From positions 124,001 to 188,000 of the forward strand of contig JAXQJY010000020.1 of the NCBI GenBank assembly GCA_037042185.1: 64,000 nucleotides of DNA. Direction: 5' to 3'. The first letter of the stretch is position 1, and every line of letters begins with the position of its first letter. The notes beneath the pieces are model-generated. The model ran no database searches, was not told the origin of the DNA, and worked only from the letters and a program-made list of their open reading frames with translations. Position numbers and translations under genes: made by a program. Shown piece after piece: positions 33,463 through 45,443 of this stretch. The DNA is from Sordariomycetes sp. S80-01Y (taxonomy: Eukaryota; Ascomycota; Sordariomycetes).

Positions 33463-36400
33463 GATGATTGCCTGGAGGTCGAGAGGGGATGATGTGGAAG
33501 ACGAGGTGGCTCGAGAGCGGCCATGGCGAGCTTTTAATCACCCATCATCGCGTCTGGTGGCCGTGCTACGCGGGCATCGGGCAGTGATAGGCTGCCCCAG
33601 GCGACGATCATGGGCCGGGTTTCCACAAAGACACCTGCTGAACTCGTTAGGTGCTTTGGGCCGGAGATCAAAAGTGCCAGACGCACCGAAGACATGGAGA
33701 AGGCGAAACGACGTCCAGTGCGTAATCGGTGGATGCATAAAGGGGCCACTCCCCTGCCGGACCTCTGCTCTAGCGTTGGATTACCTGCCCCTTTTGGCCG
33801 TAGCCGCCGGGAGCTGCGAGGCTTGGGTTCGGCATCCGATGCCGCCTCTGATTCGTGTAAGCCGTGTTTCAAGGCGGGGAAACGGGGTTAATGCGAATGG
33901 TGCACGGACGTGACCAGCTTCGCCCACAATAAGAAGAGGTTAGGGGACTTGTTATTGACGATGAAAAGTCCCGGTCTGAAGAGGCAAGATCCTCGGATGT
34001 CGGCCCATAGCGCGAGCACGTTGAAGAGGGTTGGCGTCCAGCGTCGACTCTTCGAGATTTGGCTCGTGATTCTGACGGCACGTTTTGGAGAGTCGAAACT
34101 GACTTTAGACGACTGTTAGACGACACGTTTCGGCGCCGTTGAGGCTTCGCTAACGTCGCTAACGCGACTCAAGGCAGCATTAAGCTCCAGCTCCCCCCGC
34201 ATGTCTCGGATCTCAAGCGAAACATCCAAAGAGACAAATGTGCCTGCCGACCTTGTTTCGGTTGGTTGTTTGCATAACTTATTGACGGCAGTGCTTGCCG
34301 AGAAAGGCTGCTGCATAGGCCACACCTCTTATCACCTTGCGACGCTTGATTCCCTGGGGCAGTATCCAATGACACAACAAACGTCGTATGACGACGTCCA
34401 TGGGCTCTCGTCTTGGTTGGAAAGATGACGGGCAATGAAAGCTTGCGGTTTCGACATCACATGCTAATGTTGAATTCCACTCCTCAAGGCGAGGCCAGTC
34501 GTTTGGCGACTGTTTGCATGTTAGCATGCACGTTCAGTAGACAATCTCGAGGCACTCGTGGGGCACTTTTCCACAGTAGCAACTGAAAGAAGGGCCTGCA
34601 TAATATTTTCGGTATCATTTGTGGGTTAGCCTGAGCGTTTTTGGTCAAATAAAGATATGGCCTAGATCTGGTGCGTCGTGATCGATCTGCACGGTAGGGA
34701 CTCATTGATGGTAAGGCCTGCGTGGTGAGAGGGATTTCTACGAGCTTCCAATCACATCGTTTACGGAAGTTGCCCAACAATCGATCATCCCATGGTTTCA
34801 TCGATGCTGTTATCGTAAGGGTGTCACTCTCGCCCTGAACACCGGAAGCGGCTGAGGCCGGAAGGCTTCTTGGTCAACGCCGCACGCACCACCGGGTTTC
34901 TCTCTATCCGCGGCCGTGACATCGCATCGCTGTTGCTTCTGATCACTCTCCGAACGATGCTCGAACCGATATGTCATAGCCAACCAGAGATATACCCATA
35001 TCGCCCCTCTCTTAAACAACCTTGACCCCGGGCTGCTCCCGTAGCCCATCCTCTAACCCCACTCAAAGATGGTTTGCCAACGAGCTCACAGAGTTTGCCA
35101 GGCTGAATGCACTCAACGCATCATATAGCTCTCTATTGTTAGGCCAGAAATCCGTGTTGGTTGCCGAAGGTCGTTCATCCGAAGACATTGGGCCGGGAAG
35201 CATCTGTGCCTCGATGAAAGCTGTCTACATGTTGGACATGCCCAAAGACTTCGATGTGCTGGATCAGATATGGGATGAGCTATGGCAAAGAAAGGTGGCT
35301 TATAGTCACCAGTAATTGACCTGACGATCTCATAGGGGGGGCTTCGGATCGCTCATCTGAGTTCGACTTTGCTCCAGCGTACATTTCCAAACTCACGGAC
35401 GTCATGTGGGGGCCGTTCGATGTTCACTGGTGCGCGTGGAAGACACTCATAACTCACTATGGGTGGCAACTGACTCCCTTTTCTGGAGCGCAAAGCAGTA
35501 TATGTGCAGTACATAGTCATAGAAGCAAGGGATGGGATATGCCTCCGAAGACGCGCACAAATGGTCTGCGTCTGCTTGAGTTGAGGAAAGTCAAGGCAGG
35601 TCTATTACTTGGGTTTGAATGAAAAGATAAGCTCGCAAAAAAGCATTTTCGGGTAGTCTTCGCTCTACCTACAGCTATCTGAATCCTCTCCATGGGGAAA
35701 GACCAAGGATACAGGCCGTCCGAAAACTGATGACCTGCGAGTAAGGAAGAAGGACGTGGAGATACAACGGAGCCAGAGCAGCCTTTCAAATTTGACAAGC
35801 GCTCCATGCTTGCCATATTAGAGCCAAGAAAGACACTAGTCATACACAAAAACCAGATTTGTACGATCGTATTGTTGAGAAGCTCTTTCGATCGATCGCG
35901 CAGTTTGCGAGTTCTAGATCATCGTCCTGTCTTGCCTAGAAGCGAAGCTGTGCCATGGGGCTTACTGCTAGATACTGCTATAGCTTGGGGGTTTTTCTGT
36001 ATTCCATATTTCAACCTGCTTCAAATGTATCCTAATATTCTCTTGAGATTGCGTGAATATTCTGAGTCGTTTGGGGTAGACTCTTGGATGAGGTTCGTTG
36101 AGGCTATCTGATGCTTCTGGTCAAAACCTCGACCAAGGAGGAACTCGTCAATCTATCATCACGGTAACTTGATCACTCAATTAACTGATCTTAACTCGAG
36201 GCTGAGGGAAAGATGTTATTCCTACTACTGAGTACTAGCAGTACCACCTGTCAATTTGTAGCACCGAGTCGTAACAGTACTCCACTGGTGCATTACTTTG
36301 GACACGAGAATAAGTCACACAAGTCGAGCATGAAATCCATCGTGAACGTAATAAGTGCAACTAAATTTATGTGATCTACCTCTCGACCCATGAGCTTGTG

Positions 36401-36560
36401 TCATTAACTTACAAAAGTATTCGCGGGTGTAGACTGAGCCAGAAGGATTCCCTCTTGGGTGCAACCATCGCTTCTGCGGACGACTTCAATCCGCCCCACC
36501 ATCACCGACCTCAACCTTTCACCTTCAGTCTCCTCACCCTCCTCAGCCGCAACCCCCAAA
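33463..36560. other. gene-poor 3.1-kb region
   Basis: No gene is supported. The left end is the promoter of the carboxypeptidase, and the right end holds the promoter and leader of tfc6. A plus-strand open frame at 35022-35315 looks somewhat protein-like but has no ATG before 35215 and no convincing splice partner. From about 35.6 kb the sequence becomes AT-rich with no coding signal. Confidence 0.5.
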
Positions 36561-38666
36561 ATGCGCACCCGCAAATCCAACAAGACCAAGTCCTTCAAAG
36601 CCCAGACCTACGACTTCGACGGTGACATCTCCGACGACGCCGATGCGGGAAACCCACCGCAAGCTGACCGCGATGGCGACGGCGACTTTGATATGGCGGT
36701 TGCCGACCAGGAAGAATCCCCGGATGAGGACCCAGACCCGGAGATCTCACCTGGCGAATCCTCAGCCGGTGAAAATGAGCCTACAAGTGCTACTTCGACC
36801 AAATCGCACGCCAAGAAGGTCTCCTCCAGAGGTCAAGAAGGGTCAACGGCATATTTCGGCGTCGGGTACAACGGCGTGCCTAGCAGGAAGGGCGTGCCGA
36901 TGGGCTATGCTGGCATACCAGACCGACATATTCGGGGTGTGAATTTGGTGCACCATTGGTACGGGCCGCAGCAGGATACTGTTAATCGCGTGCTGAGGTT
37001 GCTGGATGAGTACTTGACTGTGCCGTATCTACCAATCAAGGAGCAGTCAAGGGCGGTCAAGAAGGGATTTTGGGATGAGGGTCTTCACGAACGGGAAGCC
37101 TCCCATGCAGATTCATGGCTACGGAAGGTCCATCAAGGTAGTTCTCAGGTCCTGAAGCCATTGAGCAACGAACAGGCTGCTCCATGGCGGCCCGCGCCCG
37201 GTTCGCTACCGACAATGTCCGGTACTTACAACGAGCAGCCGGAATGGAACGGCTGCGCATTCGATTCGACCGTCATTTCAAAAAATGGGAAGCCCTTAAA
37301 TCTCGATCAAGACGTACCGAAAGAGGCAGCAGGCTGGCTAATCGACACTGGCGGCTTGGTCCTCGATCTCTCTTGGGCAACCCGTCGCTCAACCGAAGCT
37401 CCCCAATGGCTCGCCTTAGCCGCGATTCCCCATTCTGACCAGGAAGTCTACAACTACGAGCAAGAAGCAACAAGACCCGACTTCCAGAAACAAGGCACTG
37501 TGCAGATCTGGGAGTTCAAGGGCAGTCCAGACGAGAGCAGCAAGATTAGGCCGGCATCGGTTGTGGCGCGCGCGAAGAAGATGTTGTGCTTTAACGTCGG
37601 CAGGGCCAAAAGGGTCGAATGGAGTCCTACGTGCGAACACCTTGCAATAATCTGCGGTGGTAATGTTTATGTTCTTGATCCAAAAGTCGACGAACAGGGT
37701 TTCTACGTTAAAGTCGATCACCCGATCGCTCACATGGCTCTCGAAGACGGCATTGAAGCCATGTCACTGGCTTGGGTGGCCTACAACCGCCTGGTCATCG
37801 GCTACGGAGATGGAAGCATCGCCCATTGGTCTGTATTCCCAGCTCGCATGCTCTCCCGTCACGCCATGCACCACAGCGCCGTCATCTCCATCGCAACCGG
37901 CTACCCTTCCAAGCCATTCTCTATCGCATCTACACCCCTCGGCGGCCACTTGAAGCTCTTTGACCTCCGCAACCCCAGCTGCGAGACAACCGAAATGTTG
38001 AACCTCTCGGTCACCACCCAGCCTGGGCTGCTCGACTGGTGCGACCACCACAAGGGCTTCTTCTCCCTCCTCCCTTCATCCGCCATCATCAACACTACCA
38101 TCGGATTCGCACACCATGACTACTTCCCCGTCATGCGTCGCATCGCCACACTTGAGAGTCTAGTGACTTGCCTCGCCATTGGCAAGACGCACCCCTTCAT
38201 GCTCGTTGGCGGGCTCGACGGCACACTCACAGCCATGAACCCCCAATTTGAGATCTTTCAGCTCCACCAAACCCGCTACGAACGCGCCGACAAACTCAAG
38301 GTCTTCCAACATGAGCACCGCCCCAGAGAAAATTCCCGAGGTGCGAGCCGCATCCTGCACGGCTTCAAGCCGGAGAAGAATCAGCACGTCAGCGTGAAGT
38401 CGCGCCAGCCGCCGAAATCGAAGGCCCAGAAGCATAAGAAGCGGAAGAAGGGCAGTGAGCTTGTAGAAGACGACGATGACGACGACGACGAGAGGGGCGA
38501 CAACTGGATCAAAGTGCGCGAGCCGAAGCGGGGCGTCGTTCATGAACCGTTAACGAGGATCACAGCGGTTGAGTGGAATCCGAATCAAGGCCATGGGACG
38601 TGGGCTGCTGCGGCGATGGGATGCGGTCTAGTGAAAGTCATGGATTTGGGCTTAGAGCCCCAGTGA
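36561..38666 (+). CDS. tfc6: TFIIIC subunit Tfc6/Sfc6-like (WD40)
   Basis: A single exon of 701 residues from the ATG in CCCCAAAATGCG. The frame is open upstream to an ATG at 36459, which would add 34 residues with low-complexity content; I prefer 36561 because of its context and because MRTRKSNK looks like a natural start. The protein has an acidic, disordered N-terminus (to about 110), then WD40-type repeats: VEWSPTCEHLAIICG, MSLAWVAYNRLVIGYGDGSIAHW and GGHLKLFDLRNPS. A C-terminal basic/acidic insert (KKRKKGSE, then an Asp run) precedes the last repeat, ITAVEWNPNQGHGTWAAAAMGCGLVKV. Tfc6 is a B-box-binding subunit of TFIIIC and acts in Pol III transcription of tRNA genes. Its stop is one base from that of the convergent PAQR gene. 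Confidence 0.85.
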   Translation: MRTRKSNKTKSFKAQTYDFDGDISDDADAGNPPQADRDGDGDFDMAVADQEESPDEDPDPEISPGESSAGENEPTSATSTKSHAKKVSSRGQEGSTAYFGVGYNGVPSRKGVPMGYAGIPDRHIRGVNLVHHWYGPQQDTVNRVLRLLDEYLTVPYLPIKEQSRAVKKGFWDEGLHEREASHADSWLRKVHQGSSQVLKPLSNEQAAPWRPAPGSLPTMSGTYNEQPEWNGCAFDSTVISKNGKPLNLDQDVPKEAAGWLIDTGGLVLDLSWATRRSTEAPQWLALAAIPHSDQEVYNYEQEATRPDFQKQGTVQIWEFKGSPDESSKIRPASVVARAKKMLCFNVGRAKRVEWSPTCEHLAIICGGNVYVLDPKVDEQGFYVKVDHPIAHMALEDGIEAMSLAWVAYNRLVIGYGDGSIAHWSVFPARMLSRHAMHHSAVISIATGYPSKPFSIASTPLGGHLKLFDLRNPSCETTEMLNLSVTTQPGLLDWCDHHKGFFSLLPSSAIINTTIGFAHHDYFPVMRRIATLESLVTCLAIGKTHPFMLVGGLDGTLTAMNPQFEIFQLHQTRYERADKLKVFQHEHRPRENSRGASRILHGFKPEKNQHVSVKSRQPPKSKAQKHKKRKKGSELVEDDDDDDDERGDNWIKVREPKRGVVHEPLTRITAVEWNPNQGHGTWAAAAMGCGLVKVMDLGLEPQ

Positions 38667-38667
38667 T

Positions 38668-39664
38668 CTAGTCTAAAAGACATTGCGACCCTAGACCGGT
38701 ATGGTGGTAGTCAAAGGCCTTGCTCATCCCCCAGAGATGCACGCCGGCCGCCAGCACCACGAAGCCATGGAACAGCTGGTGCGAGCTCCCCCAGATATCG
38801 AATCGTCCTGGCGCCGTTCGTTCCGGGAATCGCGCCGCGTACAGCACTGCGCCGAAGATGTACAGCCCACCTTGCAAAATTACCCAGGAGATGCTCATGC
38901 GGTCCTCGAGGCCAGCGTACCCGTAGATGGAGACGCCGTGAATGACGGGGACGACTCCTGAGAGGCCGAGAGAAATGAACATCAGGGCGCGGTAGGGGCG
39001 TAGCGCTGGTGTGCGGAAGCGATCTAGCCAGGAGACCACAGCGCAGCCTCCTCCGAGGGTGAAGATCTTGGTCATCAGCTGAGGTTCTGTAATCAAGAAT
39101 GGTACTAGTACTCACCAGGACGAGATAGAACTTCATCAGCTTCGGCTGACAAAAGAAGCCATAATACATCGCCGGAACGTAACTCCCTACAATCAAGAGC
39201 ACTATGCCCGTGTAATCCAGCTTGTTCCCCCACTTGGCCGCAGCAGCGCTGTGGCTCAACAGGGCATGGAACGTCGCGCTCATGCCCAGGCAAGCTACGG
39301 CACCACCGAAGAAACATCCGAAGACGAGCACATCTTGGGAGCTGGCGGATGCGTAGCGCGGGTGGATGACGAGGAAAAGGTAGAGGGATGTGAGGACTGC
39401 CGTGAGGGCGCCGAGGAGGTGGGAGTAGATGTTTACAGATTCGTTGTGGAGATGAGAAAGGGAGAGGATGGTGTGGAGGGTTGAGGGGTGGTGGCGACGA
39501 TAGCCCGTCTCTATGTAGTGGTTATCCTTTCGCCAGGACGGTAGATCAGCCCAGGTGAGGTTCCCCGTGATGGATTTCGTGGTCGAAGCTGGCGCTACCT
39601 GGGAGGTTTGCGGCTGGTTACGGCGGCGCAGGGCCGGGATATCGTTTGAAATGTCATCTCCCAT
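38668..39664 (-). CDS. PAQR/haemolysin III-family membrane protein (Izh-like)
   Basis: Two exons on the minus strand, 39116..39664 and 38668..39066; 315 residues. It has seven membrane helices. SATFHALLSHS near residue 135 and HQLFHGFVVLAAGVHLWG near the C-terminus carry the conserved Ser/His zinc-binding pattern of the PAQR family (adiponectin receptors, yeast Izh). Yeast relatives affect zinc and sterol homeostasis. The intron could end at three AGs; the 49-nt version (acceptor GACCAAG) gives LVLIFTLGGGC, which fits family spacing, whereas the 37-nt version adds LMTK. No frame problem arises either way. The 3' end overlaps the tfc6 3' region. Confidence 0.92.
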
Positions 39665-40246
39665 GGTGAGTCAAGGTCGTCTTCTATCGCATCGTGCGTC
39701 GTGGACGGGGCGAAAGATGCGAGGATGTTCGATGTTAAAGGCCTCGTGAGACGATGGTGTTGAGCCTGGGTGGAGGTCGCAGGTCGGAATTGTTGGGACT
39801 AACACATGCTAGCATCGGAGCCCGAGGCATGACCGCCGCCCTTCCAGGATCTTCAACAAAAGAAGTGGTTCGACTTCGCGCGGTCTCTTCACCTTCTGGA
39901 GATCTGCAGGAGCTACGATTCTACCATGTTGCATCAATTAAACCGCGTACTGGACAGCCCCTGTAAGTTAGACTGTTTGCCGTAGCACATTGTCAAGGCA
40001 CCAGACAGGAGTCAGGAAACGTTTACAGAAACCTGCTCTCGGAAGTCGATACGGTAGGTAATAGAGTTGAAAGCGTCAAAACGCTCTTGGTAGATATGCA
40101 GAATCAAGTCAGCATTCAGTCATTGTTCATAGGTCATCATCGCAAGGCCATGCTCGTCTATCGCACGGAAGCCCCATCGCTCGACCAGCCTCCTCCCCAG
40201 GCTCCCCGTCTATCGCATAGTATTGCGCGCAGCTTTAAACCAGCGC
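39665..40246. other. intergenic region upstream of the PAQR gene
   Basis: A 582-base stretch between the PAQR start and the tma7 stop. It holds the PAQR promoter. No coding pattern was seen. Confidence 0.5.
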
Positions 40247-40566
40247 TTATTTCTTGCCGCTCTTCTTGATGCCCTGGTTCCCCGTGTTCATCGGTCCCTT
40301 GCCTCCAGCCTTGGCCGCCATTTCCTTGCGCGCCTTCTCGTCTGTGCGCAGTCAGTCAGCATCGCTCGTTCTGCATCGCGTGGTGGTCCTGAGCGTCCTA
40401 CCGGCCTTCTTCTTCTCGAGGTAAGCCATGTCGTCCTCGTCAAGGTCCTTTGACTGCTTCTTGGCCGCCTTCAAGGGCTTAGCCTTGCCGCCTGGAGGGG
40501 TTAGCTGGGATGGCGGGGTACTAGACGAGACGACCGAAGCGTACCTTCACGGTTTGCGCCACCCAT
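40247..40566 (-). CDS. tma7: translation machinery-associated protein Tma7
   Basis: Three exons on the minus strand: 40545..40566, 40402..40491 and 40247..40341; 68 residues. This gene is too short to stand out as an open frame. Splicing gives MGGANREGGKAKPLKAAKK, then KDLDEDDMAYLEKKKADEK and a C-terminal GIKKSGKK, which matches Tma7 throughout. Tma7 associates with ribosomes in yeast and affects translation; its exact role is unclear. Both introns are GT..AG and phase 1. The prp4 gene is divergent, 465 bases away. Confidence 0.93.
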
Positions 40567-41031
40567 GGTGAATGATTCTGAAGGTCTGGAAAGAAGGCGG
40601 GAGGTCTGTTGCAGAGCGTACGGAAGGCTGGCAGAATGAGAGCGTTGGTGGAAAAATTGTCGAGACCGAGACAGCCAGGCGCTGACCGCCCGCCGCCCGC
40701 CGCGCCTTCTAAGGGTCCGAAGCTTAAGTAAGCAGTCCCAATCCATCCATCCGATCTCGCCAAAGTTTCTGGAGATGCCGACATCATCACCAACATTACC
40801 TCGAGCCACCCAACTGAAGGGCTGATCAATCGTGGGCGAACTATCCTATCCCGCGCATCTCTTTCTTAGTCTCCAGGCCTTTTTCGTCACCACCACCACG
40901 CTCCATGACCTGAGCAGTCCGCTGATCTGGTTCGGCTCTATTCCACCAAACTACCTTTCCCCAGACTCTCTTGCTGACACGTCGCTCCCTGACATCAAGA
41001 TCCCGCGCGGATCCAGATCAAGCAACGCAAA
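40567..41031. promoter_or_regulatory. shared divergent promoter (tma7 / prp4)
   Basis: A 465-base region between the two start codons. It must contain both core promoters and leaders, with C/T-rich sequence from about 40850 leading into prp4. No individual site was identified. Confidence 0.5.
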
Positions 41032-43771
41032 ATGACTTCAAGTTCGGACGAGGGCGAGATCACCGAGGGAACATCCAAGGCAACCTCCACGCGTGCCGCA
41101 GCCGAAGGAAGCGCTGTTGACCGTCAGAACAGAAGACCGAGCGACGACTATGACAACGAGTCGCGATACAGCTCATCCTCGAGGAGGAGCCGCTCTCCGA
41201 GAGGCTACAAGCGGTCGAGAGATGACGGGAGGAACTACGATGGACGGTCACGGTACGACGAACAACGCAGGGATCACTACAACCGACCGCGTGTTTCCTA
41301 CGAAGATCTAGACAAGCCATCATCGAGGGGCTCTTACGATGACCGGTACCGAGACCGGTACTCTGACAAACGCCCGCGCAACCGCACCCGCTCGCCTCGC
41401 CGCGACAAGGGAAGGTTGGACCGCTTCGTCCGTGGGAGCGATGACCGACGCGATGGACGGGATGGTCCTCGGGACAGGGATTCTGCGTCTTCAAGGACAC
41501 CAGTACGAGAGGCTGCAAACGCTCCGAAAGATGATGCTAAATCAGACAAAGGGCTCAATGGCGATTCTAGACCTTCGGTGTCTTTCACAGCCGGTACAAA
41601 GTACGTTGATCGACGCCACCAGGAGATAGGGGCTGATCGCCACAGGGAACCTGAGGTCGACCATGACTACGAGCCTCCAGAGCCGGTCGATGAGGAGGCT
41701 GAAATTGAACGCCGCCGTAAGAGGCGCGCCGAGCTCATGGCCAGGTCAGCATCCGCGACGCCGTTACTACGTCACGCCGTAGGCGCATCGGAGAAACGCG
41801 CGCCATCGACCGAGCCGACGACACCGTCCCAGATGGACCTGGATTCGCCGGCTACGCCCAGGACACCTCGTTCAGGTAGGAGCATCACAACGCCTACAGG
41901 TAGCCAAGCTGACGGGCAAGACTATGCGTCACCTCGCTCTCCTGGATCCAACCCCGAGTCGCCTGGTGGCATGGAACTCGACGTGAAGAATCTCATGAAC
42001 ACGCATGGCGATGCCAAGGACGAGGATGGCCCATCAGCCGCTGACTACGATCCGACAGTCGACATGAAGGAAGACGAGCGGCGAGATGAGTTACGACACG
42101 GTCACGTAGTCCTCCATGGCGAGACCCATGTTGTCGAAACCACTGAGAAGCAGTCAGAACAGACCAATCCTGCGAAAGCAGACGAAAACGACGACGACGA
42201 CGACGGCGATGACTTTGACATGTTTGCCGATGATTTCGACGAGGACAAGTACGCGTCCAAGGCTGCACCAACAGCAGCCCCCATTGAGACTGGCGAAGCC
42301 AAGAACGACCAAGGGGGCGTTCTGGAGGGCGACGATAAGGACGGCTACTACAAAATACGCGTCGGCGAGGTCATCAGCGGTAGATACCAAGTGCAAGCCA
42401 CCTTGGGACGCGGCATGTTCTCAAACGTTGTGAGAGCCCAGGACATCACGACCAAGAAGCTCGTCGCGATCAAGATGATGCGCAACAACGATGCCCTCCG
42501 AAAAGGCGGTTACACCGAGATCAGCATCCTCGAGAAGCTTAATGAAGCGGACCCTGAAGGGAAGAAGCACATCATCAAGTTCGAGCGGTCCTTTGACTAC
42601 CGTGCGCATCTCTGCATGGTATTCGAGAACTTGAGCATGAACCTGCGTGAGGTCGTCCGCAAGTTTGGAAACAATGTCGGCATCAACCTGGCGGCGACAA
42701 GGCGGTACGCCCAGCAGATGTTTGTCGCGCTGGCGCACATGCGGAAGTGTACAATCATCCACGCCGATCTGAAGCCGGACAACATCCTCGTTGACGACAG
42801 CCGCAGCATCCTCAAGATCTGCGACTTGGGCACGGCCATCGACCGTTCCGACGCGGCGACGGCGCAAACGGGCATCACCCCCTATCTCGTCAGCCGCTTC
42901 TACCGCGCCCCCGAGATCGTGCTCGGCATGCCCTACGACTACGGTGTGGACATGTGGTCCATCGGCTGCACGCTGTTTGAGCTCTACACGGGCAAGATCC
43001 TCTTCGCGGGCGACAGCAACAACCAGATGCTCAAGGCCATCATGGAGATCCGCGGCCGCTTGACGCCCAAGCTGTACAAGCGCGGCGAGCTTTGGCCGCA
43101 GCACTTTAACGAGGCGGGAGAGTTCGTCAGCTACGAGCGCGACAAGGTACTCGGAAAGGTATGTGGTCTCACTGCACTTCTCGTTCTTCACGATGCCGGA
43201 TTCCCATCATCCTTCAAAATCCCATGAGTTTCATGCGCAGCTGGTCCTTCTACTTTGTCTACTTGCAGGATTGGCTGGGCCGCCGCTGGCTTAGCGCCGG
43301 TCATGCAAGGCATGCAGGGCGGTGGGCTCACTTGGAAAGCCTCATTTCGATCCTTTGAACCAACAATCACGCGAGAGGTGTTGGCTTCACCGGGGGAAAG
43401 TGGTCCTTCTGCCAGCCGTCATGCGCGAATCCTCCCTCCCCTTCCCTCTGTCAGCTTTCCGGGACTTTGTCCCGAGACTCTAAACCCCTGTCATCGTGGA
43501 GCTTAGCGCTCACCTGGCTGATTTCTGACTAACATGAGAACAGACGACGGTACGCACCATGACCATCACCAAGCCAACGCGCGATCTCCGCACGCGCCTC
43601 ATGGCTGCATCGCGCGGCATGGAGGATCAGGAAGTACGCCAGCTGCACCACTTTGTCGACCTGCTGGATCACTGTCTGGCGCTCAATCCAGACAAGAGGA
43701 TGAAGCCTGCTGATGCGCTGCGGCATCCTTTCTTTGTCGAGAAGGGGAGCTCGGCAGGGGGCAATCGGTAG
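41032..43771 (+). CDS. prp4: spliceosomal serine/threonine kinase Prp4
   Basis: Exons 41032..43158 and 43544..43771; 784 residues. The first 430 residues are RS/SR-rich and acidic (SRRSRSPRGYKRSRDD), as in splicing factors. The kinase domain starts at GRYQVQATLGRGMFSNVV; the ATP Lys is in VAIKMMRNND, the catalytic loop is HADLKPDNIL and the metal motif is CDLGTAID. HAD in place of HRD, and DLG in place of DFG, are variants I associate with the Prp4 group. SRFYRAPEIVLG and WSIGCTLFELYTGK follow. Exon 2 encodes LDLLDHCLALNPDKR-like sequence of the C-lobe. Prp4 phosphorylates U4/U6.U5 tri-snRNP proteins before spliceosome activation. The intron is 385 nt, far longer than the other introns here. 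Confidence 0.96.
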
Positions 43772-45288
43772 ACCGGACAACGTGTTGCATCGATGTGAAG
43801 GAGGGTCACTATTACTACGAGTGGCTTGCTAGTTGCCCACGCGGTGGGGAGAGACTTACCAGGTCTGGGCTACCACCTGCATACAACTTGAATAAATGGT
43901 GGTAATACAACAGAGTTCAGAGGTTAGTCAACTCGAGACGGGCGGCTGGTGGTGTGCATGGTGCCGCGTAAGCTATGATTCCGCCCCGAGGGCTGGCGAA
44001 GGTGGTGCAGCCAAGAAAGTCCAGAGGGGGGACCAAACATTGGATCCCGCTCCGCCGTTCTAGACCAGCGGGCGGGACGACATGCAACGGCAGATGCGAT
44101 ATCCTCCTCTGCAGGATATTGTAAAGGTAAGTGTGTATGCTGTGTGACAGCCAACGGTGGCTGGGTCAGGTTTGATAGTACAAGCGGTTGCGTCTGGCCG
44201 TTACAGGCCCTCGACCGGCACGCTCTTCAAGCACGCTCCGCCATCGCAGGGGAGGGCCACGAACAGATAGGCTGCGATGTTGTGCCACGCGCTCACCGAA
44301 TTGGAGGCGTGCAGGAAAGAGGATGCTGCCGGGCTCGACGGGGCCTGTGCAATGGTTAGACGCCCGTCAAGTGTCACCACGCCTGCTCTGCCGCATATCG
44401 ATGTGCCGTTGCCCTGCCGCAATGTAAACAAGTGGTTGGGAATGGCTGGGGGCTGTTGCCGTCTGCTCGAGGTGCAGCAGCTAAACGCCTGGGCCGCAGC
44501 AGAGGCGACCTGCTTGCCGCCGACGACACGTTCACATGGTGGCTGGGCTGGAGGTTGAAGGCAGTGGGCTTGATGACTGAGCGTCAAGCATTTAGGTGAG
44601 GTTTGAGGTTTGCTTCTATTCTCGTCACTTCGCGGAGCCGCAGAGCCTCGAGTGGCGATGGGACAGACTACACTAGGCCTTCGAGGCTGTCATGTGAGTG
44701 GATGAGCCGAAGCGCTGGGTCTGGCCTCACTGCCACCACTGCAACTTATTCGTAACGACATCCACGCCCGCTCCACACTGGGGAGTTGCCGACAGCCAGA
44801 CGTACGTGTCTCGAACAAGGGATCAGCGTGAACTACTGTGCTCCATATAGGTAGGTACCAAGCATTGCTCGAGGTTCGAGAGGGTTCGACAAGTTCTGGG
44901 TGGTTGACACGGGACGGGCGATGGGGGTGCTGCGTGAGTCGTCAGGAGGGTTGGCACTGGGAGGTTTTACCCGTGCCCATGCCGTCATGTGTTTTTCCCC
45001 TCCAGAGGGGTCGCCGGTGTCCTGAGGTCAGCGAGGCGTAAGAGTGCAGCGTTGATCGTGGGGAACTGCGTCCCCTTGCGTGACAGCGCATGTTGCTTCG
45101 GCGCTCGAGCGTTGGAAGCCGGTGGCAAAACTCAAAGGCGGTGCCTCCACATCGGGCGGGCTACGGGCTACGGGGACACTCGAGAAGAATTCTAGCGGAC
45201 CCTGCGACTCACAGACTTGGTCGCGTGACGTGTTCGCAGCCCGTGACGGACGACCCTGCATTGCTGAACACGATGGGGGTGTGACGCG

Positions 45289-45303
45289 CAGCAGCAGCAG
45301 CAG
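45289..45303 (+). repeat. (CAG)5 microsatellite
   Basis: Five CAG units in a non-coding stretch. Confidence 0.9.
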
Positions 45304-45425
45304 CGACTCGGAACGCTGGGTCGGTGTCTCTGCTGGAACGAGGGAGATGCTGATCAGGGTCCTGTTTTGTTTCGTGCGCCCTTGCCAGCTGTCTCTCACG
45401 GGGACGAGTCTGGCTTGTACTTGAG

Positions 45426-45443
45426 GATGGGATGGGATGGGAT
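45426..45443 (+). repeat. GGGAT-type short tandem repeat
   Basis: About three and a half GGGAT-like units in a row, in the region upstream of the kinase. Confidence 0.8.

Noticed and set aside
35022-35315. Plus-strand frame with protein-like middle part
   Set aside because: No ATG until 35215, no splice partner and no recognisable motif.
42421-43191. 256-codon open frame on the minus strand
   Set aside because: Antisense shadow of the Prp4 kinase domain.
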